This document shows, piece by piece, positions 14,791 to 27,084 of a stretch of DNA of 64,000 bases (positions within the stretch are counted from its first letter, which is position 1; every line of letters begins with the position of its first letter). The notes under the pieces are model-generated. The model was not told the origin of the DNA and made no database searches. It worked only from the letters and a program-made list of their open reading frames with translations. The translations under genes were made by a program, and so were the position numbers. Source of the stretch: Podocnemis expansa (taxonomy: Eukaryota; Chordata; Testudines; Podocnemididae); NCBI GenBank assembly GCA_007922195.1, contig ML682008.1, positions 4,105,077 to 4,169,076 on the forward strand, in the 5' to 3' direction.

Positions 14791-14792
14791 AG

Positions 14793-14880
14793 GCCCAGAT
14801 CCTCAAACATACTTATGCATGTAACTCCTCTTGAATTCAATGGAAGTTAGGTACCTGGATACCTTTGAACATTTAGGCCT
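14793..14880. repeat. Short fold-back repeat
   Basis: It begins GGCCCAGATCCTCAAACATA and ends TACCTTTGAACATTTAGGCC, with TAACTCCTCTTGAATTCAATGGAAGTTAGG as the palindromic centre. This is a common sauropsid short palindromic repeat. Confidence 0.6.
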
Positions 14881-15084
14881 CCATTTCCTTGTTTGATGTC
14901 ACATGTATTTTTGTGTATTATGGAGATAATAATAATAATAAAAAAACCTAATACTATGCAAGTACCTTTGCTAATTTGTTAGTTTTTATTCAATATTAGT
15001 TAAAAGAAATGATATTTTCATCAGTTGCCAAACTGAAATTGCAACCAGTTATGACTTTTAGGGTGTTTTTTGTTTTGCTTCCAG

Positions 15085-15176
15085 ATAATGGGATCGTGCT
15101 GAAAGTTATTACAATTTACAACCAGGACACAGAATCAATGGAAGAAGTGATTCTTGAAGAGATGCAAGTATTCAAG
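15085..15176 (+). CDS. SEMA3E: SEMA3E exon e (sema domain, last blade)
   Basis: The acceptor is TTGCTTCCAG ending at 15084 and the donor is GTACAA at 15177. Two bases complete Asp185; residues 186-215 follow (NGIVLKVITIYNQ then the acidic stretch EEVILEEMQVFK), and the intron after is phase 0. The G-x-VLKV strand followed by a VILEE strand is the closing part of the sema propeller. The wording TIYNQ and VILEE fits SEMA3E better than SEMA3A or SEMA3D. The frame is open and the splice sites are canonical. Confidence 0.93.
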
Positions 15177-15414
15177 GTACAATATCTATATAAGAGCAAT
15201 ATATCCAACTGTCACAAATCCACTCATAATTGAAATGCCTACCATGTATCAATATGAGTGAAAATACAGTATCTGTGTACAATAAAACCCTCTAAGGAGA
15301 CTGTAGTTATTTCCAAGGAAATCTTCATTGTAAGCAGAAGTTAATTTGAACTAGAGTCCTACACTGAATGCTGAATGAGCTGAAACAAGTCAAGAATTTC
15401 ACTCTGTGGTTTAA

Positions 15415-16465
15415 ATCATTAAATCATAGAAATGTAGAGCTGGAAGGACCTAAAGAGGGCATCCCTAATTATTATATTTCATCTTCTCATGCTGGTGCAG
15501 GCCCAAGTAAACCTAGATCATCCCCAACCAGTGTTTGTCCAACCTGTTCTTAAAAATCTCTTATGATAGGATTCCATTGATACCCTATTCCAGTACCTAA
15601 CTACCCTTATAGTTGGAGAGTTTTTTGTAATATCTTAAATAAATTACCTCGCTGCAGATAAAGATGATTATGTCTTGTCCTGCCATCAGTGGACAAAAGA
15701 ATAGTTAATTGAGAGCATTTGATAATGGTCCTTAACATATTTGAAAAGTGTTACCAGAGCTCCATTCAGTCTTCTTTTCTCAAAACTAAGCACACCTAAG
15801 TTTGGAGGGGAAGGGAAAAATTTTTTTTTAACATTTCCAGATCAGTTTTCTAAACTTCTTATCGTTTTTGTTCCTCTCTTTTGGTATCTCTCCTATATGT
15901 CCACATCTTTGCTAATGTGTGATGCCCAAAACTCAACCCAATACGTCAACTGAGGCATCATCAAAGCAAAGCAGAAAGGGAGAAATTCCCTCTTGTGTCA
16001 TATATACAACACTTCTACACTTCCATTAATATACTCCAAAATTATATTAACCTTTTTTGGAGCTGCATTATATTGTTGGCTCATCTTCAGTTTTTGAGCC
16101 ACTATAACCCCAGACATTTTTAAATAGTATTACTGCCTAGCCAGTTATTAGCCACTTTGTACTTGTGCTTTTGATTTTTCCATCATCAGTTTATCACTTT
16201 GCACATGTCTTTATTGAATTTTGTCAGCTCTGCAAATTGTAAAGGTCATTTAGGATTCTAGTCCAGTCCTCTAAAGTGCTTGCAATCCCTTCCAGATTGG
16301 TGCTGTCCACAAATTTAATAAGTATACTTTCTGCTCCATTATTCAAGTCATTAATAAAAGTGTTGAATAGTTCTGGACCAAGCACAGAACTCCAATAGGA
16401 AAGGCAACAAACTATTTGAGCATAGTTCTCAATCTCCTTCATTTCCTTCAATCTGACAGAGTGAT
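15415..16465 (-). mobile_element. CR1 LINE, 3' part, minus strand, decayed
   Basis: It starts AAATCATAGAAATGTAGAGCTGGAAGGACC (reversed CR1 3' end). It goes on through reverse-oriented ORF2 text, including ATTGGTGCTGTCCACAAATTTAATAAG and TCAAGTCATTAATAAAAGTGTTGAATAG. Minus-strand translation near 16330-16390 gives VLGPELFNTFINDL, a CR1 RT word. Several frame breaks are present. Confidence 0.8.
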
Positions 16466-16509
16466 ATAGAGAAAATGAGGGTACTTCACAGGGTATAGAG
16501 TAGAGGCAC

Positions 16510-16745
16510 ATATGTTTAGTAAAACAAATAAGGAGTTTGGTGGCACTTAAAAGGCTAACAAATTTATCTCATGAACTTCTGTGGGAGAAAAGCGCCTGAT
16601 GAAGTGGGATTTTCTCCCACAAAAGTGCATTCAACAAATAAATTTATTTTTTTTACATGCCACCAGAATAAATTTCTTATTTTTTTACATGCCACCAGGT
16701 TCCTTGTTTGTTTTGCTGAACTTTATTAACACCTTTGGAACATGT
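16510..16745. mobile_element. Penelope-linked fold-back copy
   Basis: The left arm AAGGAGTTTGGTGGCACTTAAAAGGCTAACAAATTT is followed by the right arm GATGAAGTGGGATTTTCTCCCACAAAAGTGCATTC, ending AACACCTTTGG. An internal duplication (TTACATGCCACCAG at about 16654 and 16687) lies in the right arm. Confidence 0.7.
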
Positions 16746-16862
16746 CATCATGCATTTAGGAGATATTGATAATTACTCCTTCTGTTAAATTTACAGTCAT
16801 CGTAAACAAAGCATTTCTTTTGATTTTTGTGAAAGCAAGGATGAATCTCTTTATTTTTTCAG

Positions 16863-16904
16863 GTGCCAGTACCTATTATTTCTATGGAAATATCTTCAAA
16901 GAGG
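16863..16904 (+). CDS. SEMA3E: SEMA3E exon f (42-bp micro-exon with GC donor)
   Basis: This is a 14-codon exon, residues 216-229, VPVPIISMEISSKR. The acceptor is TTTTTTCAG ending at 16862. The donor reads AGG|GCAAGT (16905-16910), a GC-AG intron with an otherwise perfect donor consensus. The exon has phase 0 at both ends, so it could be skipped without a frameshift. The 42-bp length equals the matching 14-residue exon of other class 3 semaphorins as I recall them. The first residue is Val, where I remember Asp in human SEMA3E (DPVPII); the remaining 13 residues agree. It is too short to be found by open-frame length and was placed by phase and protein continuity. Confidence 0.9.
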
Positions 16905-16910
16905 GCAAGT
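16905..16910 (+). promoter_or_regulatory. SEMA3E: Non-canonical GC splice donor
   Basis: The donor reads AGG|GCAAGT. Protein continuity (SSKR joined to QQLYVG) requires the cut here and there is no GT in frame at this place. GC donors normally sit in strong contexts such as this one and can be targets of regulated splicing. Confidence 0.88.
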
Positions 16911-17273
16911 ATTTTTCTGTGTTTTAAAATAATATAATTCTATCACTGAAATGGGGAAAGGTCTAAACTATATATCTGTATATAGCCAAGTGCCATATAC
17001 AGTGAGACCAGATCAAGTAATATCTGGGCATTTTTTAATATTAACTCATTGTTAATCAAGCTCTGCTTAATTTATGATACATTTAGGTTTCTCATTGATG
17101 CTTAAATTGGCAAGGTTCACATTACCATTTTTTTTCAAAGCAGTTGAAAATCAACAATACACATTGCATAGTAATTGCAGCAGAGAACAGCTTGAGAGAG
17201 ACAGGGACTTTGTTGGTGATAAACATAGTAACTGAGCAAGAGTATGGGGATTTCAGTAAAAGGGAGCTTCTTT

Positions 17274-17357
17274 TGTATTCCCCACTTTCATATTCAGTGG
17301 CCTAAGGGCAATATAAATTCCTCAAATTGTATTCCCCAGTTTCATATTCAGTGACCC
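17274..17357 (+). repeat. Local tandem duplication, 55-bp period
   Basis: TGTATTCCCCACTTTCATATTCAGTGGCC at 17274 recurs with two changes at 17329. Confidence 0.8.
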
Positions 17358-18442
17358 TAGAGAGGGTACAACTCAAACAGCTTCCATGCTGCTCCTAATT
17401 CTTTCTCTCAAAAGAAAGAAGGGATCAAAAGACCTAGCTGGAAATCTCTATATCAGTCCAAGTGAGTCCTGTATCTTCATTTTAACAGAAGATGATTGAA
17501 TCTTAGCTCAAATGACTGATGTCTAGGACAGGCAATCTACACTGGGTCCATGGCTTTCTGGGCCAGAAAGGACTGAGCACCACAAAGTGCTATTGGGGGG
17601 AAGCCCACAGTGAATGGCAAATAGAAATCTGATGGGCTTGAACCAATCAGGGATAATCCTCCCTCTCATGGAGCCACACTGAATGTGGACATGGGAAGTA
17701 CAAGGGATGCTCCCCTTCGTCTGAAAACTACATGTTCCTGTGGCCAATCACTTTACATTGATCAGTTCCTAAGTCCCTGTCTCCCTCAAGCTATTTCCTG
17801 CTGTGAACACTGTGCCACCAGTTATGCATCAGGTTAATCTTTCCCTTCCTTTGATATATGAACCCTGCAGATCACAGTGAAAACCTGACTGTTTCATAAT
17901 GAAATAAATATGCTTAACTATGAGTTTACATTTATATATCACACATTATTAGATGATCTCTCCTTAACTGTACAGTGCACACTTACATTCATTTTAAACT
18001 TTTGTAACATTATGTATGCTCACATGTGTATATATCATATGTTGTACAATTAGCAATGTCTGTGGTTGCCCAACATTTCCAGTTATAGGACCCTGTTTTC
18101 ACTTGCTTATAATTTTGCCAAACATGAAATGTTTGGCTAAAATTTTGCTTCAGGCTGATTTTATTCCTGCAGCAAAAATGGTTCAGCCATTTCTGAGTGT
18201 GAAATAAGGGGAACATACATTGTTTTGCCCATGTTAAGAGATGGGCATAAAATTCATTTTAGAAGCTACAGCTATATAATTTAGATCCATACTTTGGAGC
18301 AGGGGCTTGAAATAGGGCATAAGGGTCACCCTGGCATAAGGGACATGTCTTTTGCAGATTCCATCAAAAACACAAAAATACAGTCAAGTTATGAACCTTT
18401 AGAAAAATCTCAGTTTACACATGTTCAGTAGAGACATATTAA

Positions 18443-18891
18443 GCCATGTCCACACATACACCATTATTTCAAAATAAGTTATTTCAAAATGAGTTATTTT
18501 CAAATAAAGTCCTTATTTTGAAATAAATTAATCTGAATTAAGAAAATGTTCATTCGAATTAAGGGAAAGCCTGCTTTCAAAATGGCTGTTATTTCGAAAT
18601 GGTTATTTCGAAATAAGGCCATTTGGACATGTTATTTCAAAACAGCTGTTTCAAAATAATGGTGCTGTTTCGAAACAACATGTCCAAACGGTGTTATTTC
18701 GAAATAACCGTTTCGAAATACCAGCCGTTTCAAAATGAATGGGGTTTAAGCTGTTTCGAAATGACGGTTCTTATTTTGAAATGACAGAGCCTGTCATTCT
18801 GAAATAAGAAAACGTTGTGTGGACATTTTCAGTTTTTTATTTCAAAACAACCAGTGTTGTTTCAAAATAAAAGACTCGTGTGGACATACTA
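18443..18891. mobile_element. Long palindromic element (TTTCGAAATAA family)
   Basis: The ends are CCATGTCCACACATAC and GTGTGGACATAC. The interior is an imperfect palindrome: GGCTGTTATTTCGAAATGG... GGCCATTTGGACATG faces CATGTCCAAACGGTGTTATTTCG. It belongs to the same family as 8521-8914. No coding content. Confidence 0.78.
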
Positions 18892-19046
18892 TTAGAGTTT
18901 GACTGGCAATTCTCTGAAAAAAAGCATGCTTCAGCCCTGTACAACTCCTACATGTTACTTCATTGCATACACCATCCCACGGAGCGAGCAAGCATGCTCT
19001 GTTAGAGCTGTAGAAACTGAGCAAGTGTTTCCCTACCTTTGCTCCG

Positions 19047-19064
19047 TGTGTGTGTGTGTGTGTG
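19047..19064. repeat. (TG)n microsatellite
   Basis: About nine GT units inside a SEMA3E intron. Confidence 0.9.
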
Positions 19065-19179
19065 AGTTCTCAATACTGCTCCACATGCCTTGGTGGCACC
19101 TCTCAGCAAGGAAAAGGAGGAGGAGCTGGACCTCCTTGAATGCAGAAAGGTAAGATGCAAGCAAGCGAGAAGTAGTACA

Positions 19180-19560
19180 AGTTGCAGTGAGGGGAGATAG
19201 GAGCAGAAGAATATACCCATTGTCTTCAGCACAAGCAGGATCCAGGGAAAGTAATGCACAGGAATAAGGGAAGGTGAGGGTATAAGAGCATAAATGGTGA
19301 CTGGTGCAGGAGCAGAGGGGAAGAGAGAATCAGACCATGTGGCAAAAAGGTTAAGAGCTGGGCAAGGGATATGAGATGGGTGAAACAGGCAAGATGAAGT
19401 GGCAGCTGTGGACCAGAGGGGGTACAGAGGCAAGAGGAAGTGGTGGTAGGACTGAAGGCAAGGGGGAAAAGAAAATATAGCAACAGAGATGTGGGAACTG
19501 AAGTAATGAGGAGAAAGGAGCAGGAGCTGAAGAGGCATTGATGGGTAGAAACAGAGTGGG
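19180..19560. other. Purine-rich stretch
   Basis: The plus strand is strongly enriched in A and G (for example AAGAGGAAGTGGTGG). It gives long open frames on the minus strand (178 and 182 codons) of Leu/Ser/Pro-rich composition with no recognisable family. I treat these as compositional artefacts. Confidence 0.55.
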
Positions 19561-20139
19561 ACAGGTATAGTCTAGTGTGGAGAGACAGGTAGCTTACACT
19601 ACCCCTACAGAGCCAAAAACTGAACCCAGGACAAACAGCTGTGAAACCCTCTGGCAAAGTTTTTCTCATCTCCATCTTGTGCTGGTCCACAGACAGGATA
19701 ACAGCGTACTGCTGCTGCCAGTTTCTCATTAGCTCACATAGCAATGTTCTGTGCTGGATCCACATCTGGCTCATACCCCATGGGGAGATTATTATGGTTC
19801 CATGGAGTTTTTCTTTTACAGTTTGCTTTTATACCTGTTTAGAAAATTACACCCAAAAAAGTCACATTAAAAGAAAGTTAAGGTTCCAAAACTGAGCACT
19901 CAAAAGTTAGGAAATGCCAGAATTAAATTTGCCTTTTGTTCCTAGGTATTATGGGTATCCTATCCTTTAACTACATGACCCCATACTGTTTTCTCTGCAT
20001 GATACCTGAGGCATACAGCGCCCAGGATAGATACAGAGGAGTGGAATTAAGCTTGCTTAAGCAACTATAAGTCTGGAATTTTCTGAAGTTCAAGTGCCGA
20101 ATGACCTTATTTATCTCCTAGTAGATGCTCTGTCCATAA

Positions 20140-22854
<2,715 letters not shown>

Positions 22855-23025
22855 TCCAAAGGGGTATCTGTGTTAGTTTGTATACAGAAAAACAACAATC
22901 CTGTGGCACCTTATAGACTAACAGATTTCTTTGGGCATCTGACAAAGTGGGTTGGAACCCATGAAAGCTTATGCCAAAAGAAATGTTAGTTTATAAGGTA
23001 CCACAAGACTCCCATTGTTTTTACC
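22855..23025. mobile_element. Short fold-back repeat related to the Penelope-linked family
   Basis: The left half is AAAGGGGTATCTGTGTTAGTTTGTATACAG, then CCTGTGGCACCTTATAGACTAACAG. The right half is GACAAAGTGGGTTGGAACCCATGAAAGCTTATGCC, then TTAGTTTATAAGGTACCACAAGACTCCC. The two halves are inverted copies; this variant has TAGACTAACAG and GGGCAT words. Confidence 0.7.
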
Positions 23026-23069
23026 ACCTTATGTATTTCATGACATCTGCTTTTTGCCTCTCCTTGTAC

Positions 23070-23760
23070 CTTAGAGTCATAGACTGATAGAATATTATGG
23101 TTGGAAGGGCCCTCAGAATGTCATCCAATCCAGCCCCTGACTCAAAACAGGACCAACTCCAACTCCACCTTTGTCAAGCCTAGCATTAAAAATCTCTAAG
23201 GATGGATATTTCGCCACCTCCATAGGTAACCCATTCCAGTGTTTCATAACCCTCCTAGTGATTTTTTTTTCTAAATATCCAGACTAGACTTCTTCCACTG
23301 AAATGTGAGATGATTGCTCCTTGTTCTGTCATCTTCCTTCACTAAACACAGCATAGCTCCATCCTCCCTAGGAAGCCCCCTTCAGGTAGTTCAGGTTGCT
23401 ATGAAATCCCTCCTGACTCTTCTCTTCTGCAGCTAAACAAGCCCAGTTTCCTCAGTCTCTCCTCATAAGTCATGTGTTACAGCTCCTTACTCATTTCCAT
23501 TGCCCTCTTCTGGCTTCTTTCGAACTTGTCCACATCCCTCATGCAGCAGGGACCAGTACTCCAAATGAGGCTTCACCAGTGCCGAATAGAGGGGAATAAT
23601 CACATTCCTCAATCTGCTGGGAGTGCTCCTATTAATGCAGCCTAATGTGCCATTAGCATTCTTGGCAACAAGGGCATGCTGTTAATCAAAGTCAGATTCT
23701 TAACCAGTGTAACCCCACACCTTTTCTGCAGAACTGCTGGCTCGCCAGTTGGTCTACGGT
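23070..23760 (-). mobile_element. CR1 LINE 3' part, minus strand
   Basis: It starts at TAGAGTCATAGACTGATAGAATATTATGGTTGG (reversed CR1 terminus). It carries reversed 3' UTR and ORF2 text such as TCCTCATAAGTCATGTG, GAACTTGTCCACATCCCTCA and CCAGTACTCCAAATGAGGC. Truncated at its 5' end. Confidence 0.85.
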
Positions 23761-24149
23761 CTGTAACAGTGGGTGGTCACGTGTAGGACAGTGAACTTGT
23801 AAATATACACTTTAATCCATGGATGAATTTGGTTCACAGCATTACCTGTCTTTGCTGGCTGTGCTTCAGCCCTCAGATCTTACACCAAGCTCAGCGCTCC
23901 ATGCTCTTTCTCTCTCTCTCCTACACTATAAATGCCGAACATAGAATCACCCTATAGAATCATCAGTGAATCACCACATATGCTCACCCAGTGCACTCAT
24001 TGCCAGCCGGTACTAATTTGTTTAATTTTGAAAGCCTGTATTTTAATTCCTGAGCAAATGCATAATTAATTAAGCATGAGATTCAATTCAGGACAAACAA
24101 ATAACTCCCAGTTCCTGATACGTGCAGTGGAGCACTCTACATCGTTACT

Positions 24150-25260
24150 ACAAAATAAAGCAAGGAGTCTTGTGGCACTTAAAGACTATCAGCTTTATTT
24201 GTCACATGAGCTTTCATGGGAGAAAATCCCACTTCGTCTGATGCTTTGAAGAGGGAGAACTTACAGAATTGGATGAAAATAAATGCAGGGAAGCGTAAGA
24301 CATGGGATCAGGTCATACTGCAACAGCAAATCAGAGCATTTGTAAGGATTCGAACCCCAGGGAACAGCACACAGAGGGAAGGTGAAGTCAAATTACCTGT
24401 TATAATGTGAAAAGAATCCATAGTCACAATTCAGCCCTGCTTTCTCACAATCTAATCTGCAGATTATTTGAATTTTGGCTGTTTGTCTTTGAAGTCTTGC
24501 TGTCCCATTGATTTTCAGTGTAGTGGCTAGCACATCTGCTTTACATGCAGAATGTCCTGGGTTCAAACCCCAGGGAGTTGGACTAGATGATCTCATGAAG
24601 TCCCTTCCAACCCTATGATTCTATTCTATTCATGAGGACCATTGTTAACAAATCATCAATGGAGCGATTAGGAAGATGGAAGTGCTCAGCAACTTTTTTT
24701 TTGTGTTGTGATTTTTGATGTCAGTTTTGTGTGCATTTATTCTTCTGAGTAGGGACTGTCCTGTTTGTCCAATGTGTGAGGCATGGGGGCATTTCTGGCA
24801 CATGATGGCATAAATCACATTAGCAGATGAAGGACCCTTTGATGGAGTAGCTGGCTTGATTAGGTCCTATGATGGGGATTTTAGTGCAGATATGTGGACA
24901 AAGTTGGCAGCATGGTTTGTTGCAGTGATATGTGCCTGCTTTAATGTTTCTGTAGTTAGGGCTGTAGTTGCTGGTGAGCATCTGTTTAAGGTTCAGGGGT
25001 TGTCTGTAGGTGAGAGGAGGTCTGTCTCCCAAGGCTAGAGAGAGTGAGGGGCCATCTTTTAAAATAGGCTGGAGGTCCTTAATGATCTGTTGTAGAGGTC
25101 TGGCTTGAGGGTTGTATGTAGTGACCAGTAGCGTTCTATTGTTTTCTTTTTTGAGTCTTTCCTGTAGTAGTTGACTGCAGGGTACTGGTCACCACATACA
25201 ACCCTCAAGTCAGCTAAATATGGATATTGACACAATAGGCATCACAGGAAGCTGATGAAG
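24150..25260 (-). mobile_element. Penelope-like retroelement, 3' half, minus strand
   Basis: Read on the minus strand from about 25200 to 24390 it encodes the C-terminal part of a Penelope-like protein. Visible words are PPLTYRQPLNLKQMLTSNYS, a Cys-rich KPCCQLCPHIC stretch, NVIYAIMCQKC followed by YIGQTGQ (the GIY-YIG endonuclease signature), and near its end AGLNCDYGFFSHYNR. A 3' UTR follows, then a terminal arm (24240-24150) of the fold-back type. The coding region is split by a SINE (about 24515-24640). Only the 3' half is present, with no RT domain. Family knowledge: Penelope elements pair a telomerase-like RT with GIY-YIG. Confidence 0.75.
24515..24640 (+). mobile_element. tRNA-derived SINE with CR1-like 3' tail
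   Basis: The tRNA-like head reads AGTGTAGTGGCTAGCACATC (A-box region). An anticodon-type stem follows, TCTGC-TTTACAT-GCAGA, then the B box GGTTCAAACCCC. The tail GAGTTGGACTAGATGATCTC continues to AACCCTATGATTCTATTC, which is the 3' end of CR1 LINEs. This is the structure described for the tortoise Pol III/SINE. It lies within the Penelope-like element. Confidence 0.82.
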
Positions 25261-25529
25261 GGATGACACACAAGGATGCAAAATGTAACGGAATGGTGGA
25301 GCAGGTTGCAGTGATAACATTTAGGACTATATGTGAATGAAAGCATAGAGTTGAATTTTGTAAAAAATCTTAAGTGAATCAAACTGTACCATAGAATCTC
25401 TATGGATATAAATTCCATGCTTGAATAATACAAATATAGCAATAAGAATGCATTACCAAACACCTGAAGGTGATGGTGATTGCAAAAAGCTCAGGGAGAT
25501 CTGAGAGATTATAAAATTAAAAAAATAAA

Positions 25530-25720
25530 ACAAACACCCTCCCAACATTTCAGTAATAATGGGAGGTTTCAATTATTCCCATATGGGTGCATGTCACCTC
25601 AGAATGGGATGTGGAAATAAAGTTTCTAGACAGCATTAATGACTTCTTGGAGCAGCTAGTCCTGCAATCTGAAAGAGCAGAGGCAATTCTTGATTTAGCC
25701 CCACTGAAGACTTCATAGTC
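25530..25720 (+). mobile_element. CR1 LINE ORF2 N-terminal fragment
   Basis: GGAGGTTTCAATTATTCCCATATG, GACTTCTTGGAGCAGCTAGTCCTG and GCAGAGGCAATTCTTGATTTAG resemble the end of the CR1 endonuclease region (GDFN-type words). It has stops in all frames. Confidence 0.5.
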
Positions 25721-25873
25721 CTAGAACACTGTGTTCCAGGAAAAGAGCAATGAAGGTGGGTCATCCAGACCTGCCTAGAAAGGCTTCAGGGAAGCACCCA
25801 ATCAGAGTTCAGTAGGCTTATATAAAAGGATCTCTGGGCTTGAGCAAGTAAGTTTCTGACTGGGACTATAGAG

Positions 25874-26089
25874 CAGTGATTCCCAACATTTTCTCTACCA
25901 TGGCACACCTTGCTACCTTTAATTAATTTGAGGCACACCACCTTCTAGTTTCCAAATGAACTCATGAATATTCATGAGCCAATGAGCCAATCCAGAGCTC
26001 TTTAAGTAGTTTTTCAAAAATTTTGTGGCACACCTGATCAGGCCTGACAGCACACTTGTGTGCCGTGGCACACTGGTTGAGAAACACTG
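25874..26089 (-). mobile_element. Non-autonomous hAT element, copy 1
   Basis: The ends are CAGTGATTCCCAAC and GAGAAACACTG. The flanks are CTATAGAG (25866-25873) and CTATAGAC (26090-26097), an 8-bp target duplication with one mismatch. The interior is about 90% identical to the reverse complement of copy 2 (26802-27018). No coding capacity. Confidence 0.88.
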
Positions 26090-26379
26090 CTATAGACAAG
26101 GAAGAGTATTTGTTGCTGATCAAAAATCCACAAGAGAAGACTTAGAAGAAGAAAGGGGAGTGTGCAGTGTGGAGGAAGAGGATTTGAGAATTTCAGCTCA
26201 GAGGTCCAGGTAAAGAGAAGGGGGTTACCTGGGAAAAGACAAGGGAATACCAGTGGCAAACAAATGGAAGAAGTTTGTGGGTTCCATATAGGGTCTTTGG
26301 GCTGCAACTCAGTCTAGTGGCAAGCGTAAGCCTTGGAAAGTGGAGAGAACTAATTTAGAAACCCATAGCAGTGGATGGA

Positions 26380-26515
26380 TCATGTAATGATTGCTCTGTT
26401 CTAGTTATTACTCTTGCAGCATCTAGTATGGGTTGCCACCAGAGGATGAGGTACATGGGTATGTAAACCATTGGTCTGAACCAGTATGGCCATTCTTATG
26501 GTTTTATGTCGTAAC
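26380..26515 (+). repeat. LINE 3' tail-like repeat
   Basis: CATTGGTCTGAACCAGTATGGCCATTCTTATGG is a very common retroelement tail in turtle DNA (recalled). It may be the 3' end of the same LINE as 25530-25720, split by the hAT copy. Confidence 0.5.
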
Positions 26516-26801
26516 ATTTGGTCTGATGAACTAAATCCAGTGATTTATTTCATCATGTTCAAATTATTCTTCTTTTAATATGTTCATACTTTTCTAAACT
26601 ACTTCCCTAGCCTTTGAATCAGGTATCTCTAGGACAGCGCTCGCATATGTAGAGAAAAAGAGGGAGGAGAGGAAGAGAGCTTTTTTTTTCCTCTGAGGGC
26701 TCATTTTTATTCAAGATCCTGTGAAAGAGCTGCAGACTGAAAACTGAAAATCTGAACTGTTGAAATGACAGATTACACACATCCCACTAGGTCATCTAGT
26801 C

Positions 26802-27018
26802 CAGTGTTTCCCAACCAGTGTGCCACAGCACACAGGTGTGCCATCAGGCCAGAGCAGGTGTGCCATGGAATTTTTTGAAAAACTACTCAAAGAGCTCTGG
26901 ATTGGCTCATTGGCTCATGAATATTCATGAGTTCATTTGGAAACTTTATGGTGGTGTGCCTCAAATTAATTAAAGGTAGCATGGTGTGTCACAGCAGAGA
27001 AAAGGGTGGGAACCACTG
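26802..27018 (+). mobile_element. Non-autonomous hAT element, copy 2
   Basis: The ends are CAGTGTTTCCCAACC and GGTGGGAACCACTG. The flanking 8-bp target duplication ATCTAGTC is perfect (26794-26801 and 27019-27026). It is oriented opposite to copy 1, 712 bp away. Confidence 0.92.
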
Positions 27019-27084
27019 ATCTAGTCTATCCTCCTGCCAGTGCAAAATTGTACCTGACAGTATGTTATCCAGAGCATTGTCTGC

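Larger units (their letters stand above)
15177..16862 (+). other. SEMA3E intron between exons e and f
   Basis: 1.7 kb, mostly a reversed CR1 copy and a Penelope-linked fold-back. Unique sequence remains only at the two ends. Confidence 0.6.

Noticed and set aside
19002..19774. Minus-strand frames of 178 and 182 codons
   Set aside because: They overlap each other and arise from a purine-rich strand, giving Leu/Ser/Pro-rich text without domains; no splice or start context.
24515..24585. Functional tRNA gene
   Set aside because: It has A- and B-box-like words and an anticodon-type stem, but runs directly into a CR1 tail and lacks a closing acceptor stem; it is a SINE head.
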